From: Amycolatopsis circi
GTDB lineage: Bacteria > Actinomycetota > Actinomycetes > Mycobacteriales > Pseudonocardiaceae
DNA: 64,000 bases
Direction: 5' to 3'
Assembly (NCBI RefSeq): GCF_003385235.1
Contig: NZ_PQIA01000014.1
Location: 62,001 to 126,000 of the forward strand
In this document: piece by piece, positions 24,721-33,533 of the stretch
Numbering within the stretch: the first letter of the stretch is position 1
Layout: every line of letters begins with the position of its first letter
Notes under the pieces: generated by a model
Databases searched by the model: none
What the model was told of the DNA's origin: nothing
Seen by the model: the letters and a program-made list of their open reading frames with translations, nothing else
Position numbers and translations under genes: made by a program

Positions 24721-25645
24721 GCAGCGGAACATCCCGGGAGGCCTCGCTGAATCCGACGCTGTAGTACAACCCCCGCGCCGACGGATGTCCAGGCGCGCCA
24801 AGGCAAGCGACCGTCGCGTGGGCGGCTCCGGCCGCCCGCGCGCGGTCCATGCCGTGCAGCAGCATCGCGCGGCCCAGTCCGAGCCGCCGGTAGTCCGGAT
24901 GCGTGCCGACCGGCTCGAATTCGACCGTCTTGTTCGCCTCGTCGAGCCACATGATCGCGGACGCCGCCATCGTCCCGTCCGGTGCTTCGACCAGGACGTG
25001 CAGGTCGCCGCGGTACGCCGGGGTCGTGCGGACGCCCTCGTAGCTCTCCGGCGTGTACGCGGTCACACCCCAGGCGTCCACATGAGCCTGGACAGCTGCC
25101 TCCGGTCCGGCCTCGGCGGCGGTGCGGAAGCGGAATCCGTCCGGCAGCACCGGCGTTTCGAGCACCTCGAGGTCGCGCTCGTTCAGCTGCGTCCAGGATC
25201 CGGTGTCGCCGAGGCCGTCCGGGTCGGGGCGGTAGCCGTTCGCGGCCCAGCGGTCCAGGCCGAACTTGTCGGCCGCGCCGGGCAGCACGGTGCGTTCGAG
25301 GCCGTCCGCAGTGGCGTCGAACCAGTCGATCACCTCGTCGACCAGCTCGGCGTGGTCGGGATGGACCTGATATGCCAGGTAAGCACCGGTGACATCTTTG
25401 ACCGAGCCGTCGTTGAGCCGCACGCTCCGGGGCAGTTGCGCCCAGCCCCATGCGACGAGGTCGTCCCCGGCGAACCACAGCCGGCGGACCCAGCTCGCCC
25501 CTTGCGCGGCCTGCCCTTTGCCCCAGTTCCAGGCCAGCTCGCCGTAGGAGGCGTCGCTGTTGACCAGATCCGGGCGGACGGCGGTGATCCGCTGCGCGAG
25601 CCCCTGCATGAGAAGCACATCCGCGGCGGTCAGCAGATCAGTCAT
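24707..25645 (-). CDS. GNAT family N-acetyltransferase (two-domain)
   Basis: This protein has 312 residues. The C-terminal GNAT domain (about 170-312) has the acetyl-CoA site VEFEPVGTHPDYRRLGLGRAMLLHGMDRARAAGA (motif A RRLGLGRA) followed by HPSARGLYYSVGF. The N-terminal half resembles a degenerate second GNAT domain (WFAGDDLVAWGWAQLPRSV). Such tandem proteins acetylate small molecules or aminoglycoside-like amines, but the acceptor cannot be predicted. It overlaps the convergent monooxygenase gene by 14 bases. Confidence 0.88.
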   Translation of the reverse strand: MTDLLTAADVLLMQGLAQRITAVRPDLVNSDASYGELAWNWGKGQAAQGASWVRRLWFAGDDLVAWGWAQLPRSVRLNDGSVKDVTGAYLAYQVHPDHAELVDEVIDWFDATADGLERTVLPGAADKFGLDRWAANGYRPDPDGLGDTGSWTQLNERDLEVLETPVLPDGFRFRTAAEAGPEAAVQAHVDAWGVTAYTPESYEGVRTTPAYRGDLHVLVEAPDGTMAASAIMWLDEANKTVEFEPVGTHPDYRRLGLGRAMLLHGMDRARAAGAAHATVACLGAPGHPSARGLYYSVGFSEASRDVPLLKPA

Positions 25646-25657
25646 GGCCGGACTCTG

Positions 25658-26335
25658 TCAGGCGGACGGCCGGGCGTCGACCGGTTTTCCGCCGCAGCGG
25701 CGGATCATCGCGTCGGCGAGCAGGTCGGTCGGGTCCAGCACCCCGGACGCCTGCCTTGCCAGCAACGGAAGTTCCGTGCAGGCCAGCACGGACAACGGCG
25801 CGTCGACCTCCGCGAGCGCCCGATCGAAATGCGCCGCTCCGCCCGCCAGGTCGCCGCGTTTCACCGCCGCCACCGCTGCGTCCACAGCCGTCTGCCCGGC
25901 CTCAGACGGCAGCGCCCACTCGATCTTGGGTACTCCCCGCTGATACAACCCGGCGGCGATCGTCCCGCGAGTGCCGAGGAGCCCCACTGGGCCTTTGCGT
26001 CCGGCGAGGAATTTCGCCGTTTCCGCGACCATGTCCACGAACGGCACTCCGCTGTCCGCGGCCAACCGCGGCAGGAAGAAATGCGCGGTGTGGCACGGAA
26101 TCGCAATCACGGACGCGCCGAGATCGCGCAGTTTTTCCGTCCCGGCAAGCAAAGCCGGATACGGGTCGGTGCTCCCGTCGAGCACGGCGGCAACCCGGTC
26201 CGGCACCGTCGGATCCGCCCAGATCGCCACCCGCAGATGGTCTTGGTCGCGCTCAGCCGCGGTGCGCGCGATGAGCTTCGCGTAGAACTCCGCCGTCGCC
26301 GCGGGCCCCATGCCGCCGAGGATGCCCGCGATCAC
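25658..26335 (-). CDS. Aspartate/glutamate racemase family protein
   Basis: This 225-residue protein starts at GTG 26335, overlapping the stop of the upstream PLP gene (GTGA). Signature elements: ILGGMGPAATAEFYAKLI (about 5-22), first catalytic Cys in VIAIPCHTAHFFLP (about 79), and second catalytic Cys in LSVLACTELPLLA (about 188). Cofactor-independent racemases of this family interconvert L- and D-Asp or Glu. Coupling with the D-cysteine-desulfhydrase-like enzyme suggests metabolism of a D-amino acid, possibly with a sulfur or acidic side chain. Confidence 0.9.
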   Translation of the reverse strand: MIAGILGGMGPAATAEFYAKLIARTAAERDQDHLRVAIWADPTVPDRVAAVLDGSTDPYPALLAGTEKLRDLGASVIAIPCHTAHFFLPRLAADSGVPFVDMVAETAKFLAGRKGPVGLLGTRGTIAAGLYQRGVPKIEWALPSEAGQTAVDAAVAAVKRGDLAGGAAHFDRALAEVDAPLSVLACTELPLLARQASGVLDPTDLLADAMIRRCGGKPVDARPSA

Positions 26336-27336
26336 TGGAACGTCGACCGGTAGCCGAACAGCCCCACGGCGCCGCCGGTGTGCACGAACACGACGGTGTC
26401 GGTCGCGGCGAACCGGCCTTCCTCGATCTCGCCGAGCAGCCCGGCGAACCCCTTCCCCGAGTACACCGGGTCCAGCAGGATGCCCTCGGTCTCGGCGAGC
26501 AGCCGCACCGCGTCCACCATGGACTGGGTCGGCACGCCGTAGCCCTCGCCGACCCAGCGGTCGTCCACCAGCACGTCGTCGCGGGAAACCTCGGCGCCGA
26601 TCAGCTCCGCCGTCCGGCTGGCGAGCCCGTGCACCGCGTCGATCTGCCGCGCTTCCGGCTGCCGCACGCTGACGCCGAGCACCCGCGCGGGACTGTGCAC
26701 CGCGCGCAATCCGGCGACGAGCCCGGCCTGCGTGCCGGTGCTGCCGGTCGCGTGCACGACCCAGTCGACCGGAATCGGCGCTGCGTCCAGCTCCAGCGCG
26801 CACTGGACGTAGCCGAGCGCGCCGATCGGATTCGACCCGCCGCCCGGGATCACGTACGGCCGCCGTCCCTCCGCGCGCAGCTTCTCGGCCACCGTTTCCA
26901 TCGCCGCTGACATATCAGTTCCGGCCGGTGCCCGGTCCACGATCTCCGCCCCGAGCAATTCGTCGAGGAGCACGTTGCCGGAGTTCTCGTACTCCTCGTC
27001 GCGCACCTGTCGTTGTTCCAGCAGCAACTTGCAGCTCAATCCGGCGCGCGCGGCGGCCGCGGCGGTCTGCCGGGCGTGGTTGGACTGCGTCGCGCCCTGG
27101 GTGATCAGCGTGTCGGCACCCTGCGCGAGCGCGTCGCCGACGAGGAATTCCAGCTTGCGCGTCTTGTTGCCGCCGGTCGCCAAACCGGTGCAGTCGTCGC
27201 GTTTGATCCAGAGGTCCGGTACGTCCCGCTGGCGTTCGCGCAGCCGCGCGGTGAGCCGTTCCAGCGGTTCGAGCGGGGTCGGGAAGTGTCCGAGCGGGAA
27301 GCGGGCGAAGCGCGTCGTCTGTACCACGGACGCCAT
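26332..27336 (-). CDS. D-cysteine desulfhydrase / ACC deaminase family PLP enzyme
   Basis: This 334-residue fold-type II PLP enzyme has the substrate strand [29 protein letters not shown] (about 42-70) with the Schiff-base Lys in GGNKTRKLE, then [24 protein letters not shown] (about 78-101), [19 protein letters not shown] (phosphate loop, about 190-208) and a C-terminal [14 protein letters not shown]. The family includes D-cysteine desulfhydrase, ACC deaminase and L-cysteate sulfo-lyase (CuyA); the exact substrate cannot be fixed by eye. It is coupled to the racemase gene by a 4-base overlap, with an IclR gene upstream. Confidence 0.9.
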   Translation of the reverse strand: MASVVQTTRFARFPLGHFPTPLEPLERLTARLRERQRDVPDLWIKRDDCTGLATGGNKTRKLEFLVGDALAQGADTLITQGATQSNHARQTAAAAARAGLSCKLLLEQRQVRDEEYENSGNVLLDELLGAEIVDRAPAGTDMSAAMETVAEKLRAEGRRPYVIPGGGSNPIGALGYVQCALELDAAPIPVDWVVHATGSTGTQAGLVAGLRAVHSPARVLGVSVRQPEARQIDAVHGLASRTAELIGAEVSRDDVLVDDRWVGEGYGVPTQSMVDAVRLLAETEGILLDPVYSGKGFAGLLGEIEEGRFAATDTVVFVHTGGAVGLFGYRSTFQ

Positions 27337-27373
27337 CGTGCTTCCCCGGCCCGGCCGCTGTCCACCACGTCCG

Positions 27374-28030
27374 TCACGGATGCAGCTCGGCCCGGATCAC
27401 CTGCGCCGCCTGAGCCAGCCGCTCCCCGATCGCAGAGATATCAGCCGGACCGGTCAAATACACCACCGCCAGCGCCGCCGGATGCTGCCCGGGCACCGCG
27501 AGCGGCACCGCGATCGACGACAGCCCGGGGATCACCTCGTCATGACTGGTCTCGTACGGCGCTTTCTCCCCGCGCAGCTGCTGCAGGATCGCGCGACCCG
27601 GTGCGCCGTCGGTGATCGGATGCCGGCTGCCCGGCCGCTGCGCCACCGCCGCCGTCGCCTGCCGCGGCTCGACGCTGGCCAGCGTGACGACGGAATCCTC
27701 GCCGTCGAGCGTCGCGAGGAACGCCGTCATGCCCAGTTCGTTCGCGAGCACGGTCAGCTCGGGCAACGCGGTCGACTGCAGGTCACGGGAAACGTTGCGC
27801 GCCAGCGCCGCCAGCCGCGCACCCAGCTCCAGCTCGCCGTTCGCGCCGCGCACGACGAGGCCGTGGTCCTCGAGGGTGCGCACGATGCGGTAGGTGATCG
27901 ACCGGTGCAGCCCGAGCCGCGACGCCAGCTCGCCGATCGACAGCGGCACGTCGGCCTCGGCGAGGACTTCCAGCGCGGTGAGCCCGCGCGACAACGTCTG
28001 CGACCCGGCCGCTTGCTTGGCTTCCGTCAC
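27374..28030 (-). CDS. IclR family transcriptional regulator
   Basis: GTG 28030, with GGAAGGA upstream, gives 218 residues. The winged helix spans about 8-65 (SRGLTALEVLAEADVPLSIGELASRLGLHRSITYRIVRTLEDHGLV). The IclR effector domain follows, with GMTAFLATLDGEDSVVTLASVEP and APGRAILQQLRG. It is divergent from the aromatic hydroxylase at 28182 and in line with the PLP enzyme and racemase genes downstream. Two 15-bp palindromes at 28090-28124 in the shared gap mark it as the local regulator. Confidence 0.92.
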   Translation of the reverse strand: MTEAKQAAGSQTLSRGLTALEVLAEADVPLSIGELASRLGLHRSITYRIVRTLEDHGLVVRGANGELELGARLAALARNVSRDLQSTALPELTVLANELGMTAFLATLDGEDSVVTLASVEPRQATAAVAQRPGSRHPITDGAPGRAILQQLRGEKAPYETSHDEVIPGLSSIAVPLAVPGQHPAALAVVYLTGPADISAIGERLAQAAQVIRAELHP

Positions 28031-28089
28031 GACTCGGTCCTTCCCCGCGGGGTCTTGTGCACCGGAGCGGCCCACCTTAGCATCGATGT

Positions 28090-28124
28090 ACTCAATAATT
28101 GAACAACGAGTTCTATTATCGAAC
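28090..28124. promoter_or_regulatory. Paired IclR operators in a divergent promoter
   Basis: Two related 15-mers face each other: GTTCAATTATTGAGT on the minus strand (28104-28090) and GTTCTATTATCGAAC on the plus strand (28110-28124), sharing GTTCNATTATNGA. They lie in the 151-bp gap between the IclR gene and the hydroxylase gene, about 60 bases from each start, in an AT-rich promoter context. Confidence 0.7.
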
Positions 28125-28181
28125 ACGGTCCCTCTTGGTGCTTCACCGCGCTCCGGTGCTCACAGCGAAGTGAGGAAACTT

Positions 28182-30053
28182 ATGCAGTTCCACCACCACG
28201 GCTACGTTTCCGGCGAACCGCGCGTCCTGCCCGCCGCCGGCACCGGGATCGACCGGCCCGCGGAACTGCCGGACGAGGTCGACGTGCTGATCGTGGGCAC
28301 CGGCCCGGCGGGCATGATCACCGCCGCGCAGCTGTCCCGGTACCCGAACGTCGCCACGCGCATCGTCGAACGCCGCGGCGGGCGGCTCGAAGTCGGCCAG
28401 GCGGACGGGATCCAGGCGCGCAGCGTCGAAACGTTCCAGGCGTTCGGGTTCGCGAACCGGATTGTCGAAGAGGCGTACCGGATCACCACGATGTCCTTCT
28501 GGAAGCCCGATCCCGCCAACCCGAAGCGCATCGTCCGCTCCTCGCGCGTTCCCGACGACCCCACCGGGATCAGCGAATTCCCGCACCTCATCGTGAACCA
28601 GGCCCGCGTGCAGGACTATTTCGCCGAGTGCATGGCCCACTCGCCGAGCCGGATGACGCCCGATTTCGGCCTGGAATTCCAGTCGCTGGCCATTACCGAG
28701 GGCGACGAATATCCGGTGACCGTCACGCTGCGGCACACCACCGGCCCGCGCGCCGGCGAGGATCGCGTCGTTCGGGCCAAGTACGTGGTCGGCTGCGACG
28801 GCGCACGCAGCGCGGTGCGCGAGTCGATCGGCCGGGAACTCGTGGGCGACCAGGCTTTGCACGCGTGGGGCGTGATGGACGTCCTCGCCGTCACCGATTT
28901 CCCGGACATCCGCACGAAATGCGCCATCCAGTCCCACGACGGCGGCAATATCCTGCTGATTCCCCGCGAGGGCGGCGCGCTGTTCCGGATGTACGTCGAT
29001 CTGGGCGAGGTGCCGGAGGACGATCACGGGGCAGTCCGGAAGACGACCATCGACCAGATCATCGCGCGTGCCAACGCGATCATGCACCCGTACACTGTGG
29101 ACGTTAAGAATGTGGCCTGGCACAGCGTGTACGAGGTCGGCCACCGCCTCACCGACAAATTCGACGACGTTCCCGTCGGCGATACCCGGCTGCCGCGCGT
29201 CTTCATCACCGGCGACGCCTGCCACACGCACAGCGCGAAAGCCGGACAGGGCATGAACGTCTCGATGCAGGACGGGTTCAACATCGGCTGGAAACTCGGC
29301 CACGTCCTGGACGGGCGCGGTCCCGCTTCGCTGCTCGCCACCTATTCCGCGGAACGCCAGCTGATCGCGAAGAACCTCATCGACTTCGACAAGGAATGGT
29401 CGACGCTGATGGCGACCCGGCCAGAGGACTTGGCCGATCCGGCGGAGCTGGAAGAGTTCTACGTGAAGACGTTCGAATTCCCGTCCGGGTTCATGACGTG
29501 CTACCAGCCTTCGGTGCTCGTCGCCGCATCGGACCATCAAGATCTGGCGACCGGTTTTCCGATCGGCAAACGCTTCAAGTCGACCCCTGTCATGCGGGTC
29601 TGCGACGCGAACCTGGTCCACTTAGGACACCATGCACAGGCGGACGGTCGTTGGCGCATCTACGTTTTCGGACCCGCCGCCTCGGTGGCTGACTTCGCCG
29701 ACTGGCTGGGGAATTCCCCGGACTCGCCGGTCGTGGCCCACACGCCGAAGGATCTGGACGTCGACGCCTGGTTCGACGTGAAGGTGATTTACCCGCAACC
29801 GTACGAGGACATCGATCTCGGCGAGGTGCCGGAGATCTTCCTCCCTCGCACCGGCCCCTTCTCGCTGATCGACTACGAAAAGGTTTATGCGGCAGACCCG
29901 GCGGATGACATCTACGCCGCTCGCGGAATCGCGCCCGAGGGTGCGGTCGTGGTGGTCCGGCCGGACCAGTACGTCGCGAACGTCCTCCCCCTCACCGCGA
30001 CCGCCGAACTGGCCGCGTTCTTCGCCCCCATCTTCAGCGCCGAATGTCCGTGA
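28182..30053 (+). CDS. Phenol 2-monooxygenase / 3-hydroxybenzoate 4-monooxygenase-like flavoprotein
   Basis: This 623-residue FAD enzyme starts at ATG 28182 behind GTGAGGAAA. FAD motifs: VDVLIVGTGPAGMITAAQLSRYP (about 32-54), YVVGCDGARSAVRESIG (about 203-219) and FITGDACHTHSAKAGQGMNVSMQDGFNIGWKL (about 345-376). The C-terminal thioredoxin-like domain of phenol hydroxylases occupies about 440-620. Length and the long C-domain fit MobA-type 3-hydroxybenzoate 4-monooxygenase or phenol hydroxylase. It would ortho-hydroxylate a phenolic ring using NADPH and oxygen. Regulated, by context, by the divergent IclR protein. Its TGA lies inside palindromic repeat copy 2. Confidence 0.92.
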   Translation: MQFHHHGYVSGEPRVLPAAGTGIDRPAELPDEVDVLIVGTGPAGMITAAQLSRYPNVATRIVERRGGRLEVGQADGIQARSVETFQAFGFANRIVEEAYRITTMSFWKPDPANPKRIVRSSRVPDDPTGISEFPHLIVNQARVQDYFAECMAHSPSRMTPDFGLEFQSLAITEGDEYPVTVTLRHTTGPRAGEDRVVRAKYVVGCDGARSAVRESIGRELVGDQALHAWGVMDVLAVTDFPDIRTKCAIQSHDGGNILLIPREGGALFRMYVDLGEVPEDDHGAVRKTTIDQIIARANAIMHPYTVDVKNVAWHSVYEVGHRLTDKFDDVPVGDTRLPRVFITGDACHTHSAKAGQGMNVSMQDGFNIGWKLGHVLDGRGPASLLATYSAERQLIAKNLIDFDKEWSTLMATRPEDLADPAELEEFYVKTFEFPSGFMTCYQPSVLVAASDHQDLATGFPIGKRFKSTPVMRVCDANLVHLGHHAQADGRWRIYVFGPAASVADFADWLGNSPDSPVVAHTPKDLDVDAWFDVKVIYPQPYEDIDLGEVPEIFLPRTGPFSLIDYEKVYAADPADDIYAARGIAPEGAVVVVRPDQYVANVLPLTATAELAAFFAPIFSAECP

Positions 30054-30100
30054 GGGGAACCCTGAGGGAATCAGAGTCCCTCAGGGTTCCCCTCACGGAC
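30046..30100. repeat. Palindromic intergenic repeat, family A (copy 2)
   Basis: 24-bp perfect arms (30046-30069 and 30077-30100) flank a 7-base loop. It lies between two convergent genes and overlaps the last codons and the TGA (30051-30053) of the hydroxylase, ending six bases before the peptidase stop. A bidirectional terminator role is likely. Confidence 0.88.
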
Positions 30101-30105
30101 CTTGG

Positions 30106-31542
30106 TCAGGAACGTTCGGCCGGGCAGAAGCGGTCGCGGGACGGGAAGTTTCCGTCGACGAGGTATGCCGTCGCGGTGTCGTTCAGGCACTTGTTCGCAC
30201 CAGCACCGTAAGCGACGTGTCCGCCCTGGTCGGCAGTGACCATCCGGGCCCGGTCGCCGAACGCCCATCGCGTGCGCAGCGCCCCGGGCAACGGCGTCGC
30301 CGGATCGCGGAGGTTCTGCACCATGAGCACGTTCGCCGGTCCGTCGCCGGTGATCCGCACCTTCTGCTCCACCGGCGCGGGCCAGTACGCACACGCCCGG
30401 ATATTGGCGGTGTAAGCGCCGTACATCGGATACCGCACCCGGTCGATCTCGACGTTGCGCTGATAGGTCCGCACGGACGTCGGCCACTGCGAATCCCCGC
30501 AGATCACCCCGAGGTAGCCGACCGGGAAGCTGCCGCGATCATCGGCCTTCGCCGCGGAGTCTCCCGGAAGCGGCTGGTGCGTGTCGAGCAGATGCCAATA
30601 CGTGGCAAGCTCTTTGAAGCTGCCGTCGTTCCGGAGATCCCCGGACGTGAAGCCGCGAAACGCCGTCCCGTCGAACCCGGACTCCGGCTTCTTATCGAGC
30701 CGATCGGCCAGCTCGTAGTACTTCGCCGTCACCGCCGCCGGAGTGGTGCCTAGGCGGTAATCCTGGTCGTGCTTCGCGGCATACTTCGCGAAATCGGGGA
30801 ATCGCAGCTGGAACCCCATGCCTTGCGCCCGCAACGCCGCGACGTCGTATCCCTCCGGCGGCAGACTGCTGTCCAGCACGACCCGGTCGGTGCGCTCCGG
30901 GAACAAGGTCGTATACACCGCCCCGAGATAGGTGCCGTACGACTCGCCGTAATAGGAAACCTTCGCCTCGCCCAAGGCTTCCCGGATCCGGTCCATGTCG
31001 CGCGCCGTGTTGGCGGTGGTAATGAACGGCAACAGGTCGGCAGTCTCCGAACTGGTGCACTGCTTGGCGATCCGCTTCGCCAACTCGGCCGACTTCGCCA
31101 CCTCCGCCGGGTTGTGCGGATAGGGCGGGTTGGCCGCGACCGCCTTGTCCGCGTCATTCAACCCGCAGGTCAGCCCCGCGCTGGAACCGATCCCGCGCGG
31201 GTCGAATCCGACGATGTCGTAACTGTCCCGCACCGCCTGCGGAAACGGCTGCACCGCCGGAACGCGCAACCCGGCCAGACCCGGCCCGCCGGGATTGACC
31301 AGCAGCACCCCGCGTCGCTTCTCCGGCTTCGCTGCGGACAGCCGAGACACCGCCAGGTCGATCTTCCGCCCGTCCGGATGCCGGTAGTCCAGCGGAACAG
31401 CCACAGTCGAACACTGCAAGCCGGGCAATTGCCCGCCGCCTGGGCACGCGCCCCACCGCAACGGCCCAGCCGACGCGGGAGCCGCCGACACCACCCCCGC
31501 CAGTGCCGCGACGGCCAGCGCGATCGGCATGGTCTTTCGCAT
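30106..31542 (-). CDS. Secreted tripeptidyl aminopeptidase-like alpha/beta hydrolase (S33)
   Basis: This protein has 478 residues. The Sec signal peptide MRKTMPIALAVAALAGVVSAAPASA is cleaved near residue 25. The alpha/beta-hydrolase core has GVLLVNPGGPGLAG (oxyanion region, about 78), FDPRGIGSSAG, the nucleophile elbow VSYYGESYGTYLGAVY (Ser about 194), Asp in NLRDPATPLPGA (about 410) and His in ADQGGHVAYGAG (about 437). The TAP-like C-terminal domain is present. Streptomyces Tap/SlpD-type peptidases of this length release N-terminal tripeptides outside the cell. It has no operon partners. Confidence 0.93.
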   Translation of the reverse strand: MRKTMPIALAVAALAGVVSAAPASAGPLRWGACPGGGQLPGLQCSTVAVPLDYRHPDGRKIDLAVSRLSAAKPEKRRGVLLVNPGGPGLAGLRVPAVQPFPQAVRDSYDIVGFDPRGIGSSAGLTCGLNDADKAVAANPPYPHNPAEVAKSAELAKRIAKQCTSSETADLLPFITTANTARDMDRIREALGEAKVSYYGESYGTYLGAVYTTLFPERTDRVVLDSSLPPEGYDVAALRAQGMGFQLRFPDFAKYAAKHDQDYRLGTTPAAVTAKYYELADRLDKKPESGFDGTAFRGFTSGDLRNDGSFKELATYWHLLDTHQPLPGDSAAKADDRGSFPVGYLGVICGDSQWPTSVRTYQRNVEIDRVRYPMYGAYTANIRACAYWPAPVEQKVRITGDGPANVLMVQNLRDPATPLPGALRTRWAFGDRARMVTADQGGHVAYGAGANKCLNDTATAYLVDGNFPSRDRFCPAERS

Positions 31543-31615
31543 TCAGCTCTCCTCTTCGGATCGGAGTTGCCGATTCACCACACCAGCCGGCGGCCCGACC
31601 GACCCCTGCCATTTG

Positions 31616-32776
31616 TCACCCCACGGCACGCAGCACCGCGGCGAGCCCCTCTCGCAGATCCCGGACGAAGCAACCTGGCACCTCCAGCGACGGGAAATGC
31701 CCGCCCCGTTCCGGTTCCCGCCACCGGACGATCTGCCGGAACCGCTCCTGCGCCCAAGGCCGAGGGGTCTTCTCAGTGTCACGGGGGTACATAGTGATGG
31801 ACGCCGGAACGTCCACCCGCAGCTCCGGATCCAGCGAATTGTGGCTCTCGTAGTAAATCCGGGCCGCCGACGCTCCGGACCGCGTGAGCCAATACAACGT
31901 GACGTCGTCCAGGACGCGATCGCGGGAAATAGTCTCGAATGGACTGTCCACAGTGTCCGACCACTCCGCGAACTTGTCCACGATCCAGGCAAGAAGCCCG
32001 ACCGGCGAGTCGACGAGCGAGTAACCGATGGTCTGCGGCCTCGTCGCCTGCTGCTTCGCATACGCCGCGCGATGCCGCCAGAAATGCCGGGTCTCCTCAG
32101 TCCACCTGAGTTCGTCCGCCGTCAGGCCGTCCGTCGGCAGTCCGGGCGGACCTTCCGCGAACAACGTGTGGACGCCAAGAACCTGCTCCGGAAACCGGCC
32201 AGCGAGAACGGTGGTGATATTGCCGCCCCAGTCGCCGCCGTGCGCCAAGAACCGGCGATACCCGAGCTTCCCCATCAGTTCCACCCACGCGGCCGCGATC
32301 TTCTCCGTCCCCCATCCGGTACTGGTCGGTTTGTCGCTGTACCCGAAGCCCGGCAACGACGGAGCCACGACATGAAACGCCGGCGCGCTGGCGTCTTCCG
32401 GGTCCGCCAATTCGTCCACGACATCGACGAACTCGGCAATGCTGCCCGGCCACCCGTGCGTCATGATCAGCGGAGTGGCGTCCGCGCGCGGGGACCGGCG
32501 GTGCAGGAAGTGGATTCCCAGACCGTCGATGGTCGTGCGGAACTGGCCGATCCGGTCCAGTCGTTCCTCGAACGCCCGCCAGTCGTACTCGGTGCGCCAG
32601 TAGTCGACGAGATCGACCAGATCGGCGAGCGGAACGCCTTGATCCCATCGGCGCGGACCGCGCACCGTCTCGGTCTCCGGAAGCCTCGCCGCGGCGAGCC
32701 GAGCCCGCAGATCTTCGAGGTCAGCGTCGGTCGCACGGGCTTCGAATGCTTGTACGTCGCTGGTCAGCGAGGTCAC
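31616..32776 (-). CDS. Epoxide hydrolase (EHN-type alpha/beta hydrolase)
   Basis: The GTG at 32776 gives 386 residues. The N-terminal EHN domain (about 5-110: FEARATDADLEDLRARLAAARLP, WRTEYDWRAFEERLDRIGQFRTTIDGLGIHFLH) is followed by HGWPGSIAEF (oxyanion, about 126), GFGYSDKP, nucleophile Asp in LAHGGDWGGNITTVLAG (about 182) and His in ERGGHFPSLEVPGCF (about 364). It adds water to an epoxide to give a diol. Two palindromes that probably bind the CGNR regulator lie in the divergent promoter. Confidence 0.92.
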   Translation of the reverse strand: MTSLTSDVQAFEARATDADLEDLRARLAAARLPETETVRGPRRWDQGVPLADLVDLVDYWRTEYDWRAFEERLDRIGQFRTTIDGLGIHFLHRRSPRADATPLIMTHGWPGSIAEFVDVVDELADPEDASAPAFHVVAPSLPGFGYSDKPTSTGWGTEKIAAAWVELMGKLGYRRFLAHGGDWGGNITTVLAGRFPEQVLGVHTLFAEGPPGLPTDGLTADELRWTEETRHFWRHRAAYAKQQATRPQTIGYSLVDSPVGLLAWIVDKFAEWSDTVDSPFETISRDRVLDDVTLYWLTRSGASAARIYYESHNSLDPELRVDVPASITMYPRDTEKTPRPWAQERFRQIVRWREPERGGHFPSLEVPGCFVRDLREGLAAVLRAVG

Positions 32777-32796
32777 GAGTCCTCCTCAGTCGTTTG

Positions 32797-32856
32797 GAAC
32801 CGGCTTAGACGGTTCTAGCAGTCGCCCGCGTCCGAGCGCAACCGGCTAAGCTGGTT
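32797..32856. promoter_or_regulatory. Two palindromic operators between epoxide hydrolase and CGNR regulator
   Basis: GAACCGGCTTAGACGGTTC (32797-32815) and AACCGGCTAAGCTGGTT (32840-32856) share the half-site AACCGGCT and TTAG/TAAG core, with centres about 42 bp apart. They fill the 82-bp gap between the divergent genes, the second ending two bases before the regulator's ATG. Confidence 0.7.
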
Positions 32857-32858
32857 CC

Positions 32859-33434
32859 ATGCCTGCCGCGTTCCCTGACTTCCGCCTCGGCACCGTGCTC
32901 GCGACCAGCTTCACGGCGACCCTCACCGAACGCCGCGGCGACGCGGTCGAGCGCATCCCGACACCGCAGCGGCTCGCCGATTGGCTGGCGGTGAGCGGCC
33001 TCGCCGTGGACGCCTGCACCACCGCCCAGCTCGAACTCGCCCGTGACCTGCGGGAGTCGATTCACGCCGCCGCGACCGCGGCCGCGCTCCACGAAGCCCT
33101 CCCCGCGTCCGCCGTCCAGGTCATCAATGACCGCAGCGCTCAGGGCCGGGCCGCGGCGGTCCTGACACCCGACGGCGAACGGCGCTGGCAGCTCAGCTCG
33201 GCGACCGCCGTGGAAGACGCGCTCGGCGTGATCGCCGCCGACGCGATCAGCATCATCTCCGGCGAACGCGACGGAAAACTGGCCTTGTGCGCTTCGCCGA
33301 CCTGCCAAGCCGCCTTCTTCGACACCAGTCAAAGCCGAACCCGCAGGTGGTGCGAAATGAACACGTGCGGGAACCGGCAGAAGAAGGCGCGCTTCACCGC
33401 GAACCAGCGAAAGAACCGCACCGCAGTGGAGTGA
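32859..33434 (+). CDS. ABATE/CGNR zinc-finger transcriptional regulator
   Basis: This protein has 191 residues. The N-terminal ABATE domain (about 5-135) starts RLGTVLATSFTATLTERRGDAVERIPTPQRLADWL. The C-terminal CGNR zinc finger is CASPTCQAAFFDTSQSRTRRWCEMNTCGNRQKKARF (about 146-182), with four Cys and the CGNR signature. ABATE/CGNR proteins are thought to sense a ligand and bind DNA. No Shine-Dalgarno precedes the ATG and an operator abuts it, suggesting a leaderless, autoregulated transcript. The divergent epoxide hydrolase is the likely target. Confidence 0.9.
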   Translation: MPAAFPDFRLGTVLATSFTATLTERRGDAVERIPTPQRLADWLAVSGLAVDACTTAQLELARDLRESIHAAATAAALHEALPASAVQVINDRSAQGRAAAVLTPDGERRWQLSSATAVEDALGVIAADAISIISGERDGKLALCASPTCQAAFFDTSQSRTRRWCEMNTCGNRQKKARFTANQRKNRTAVE

Positions 33435-33533
33435 ATGCGAGCAACCATCGCGGCCGATCCGCGCTGAACACTGGTTTCGGGCAGCTGCGAAAGCGAGTCG
33501 CCGAATACCCGAGCTAAAGCTCACAATAGAGCC

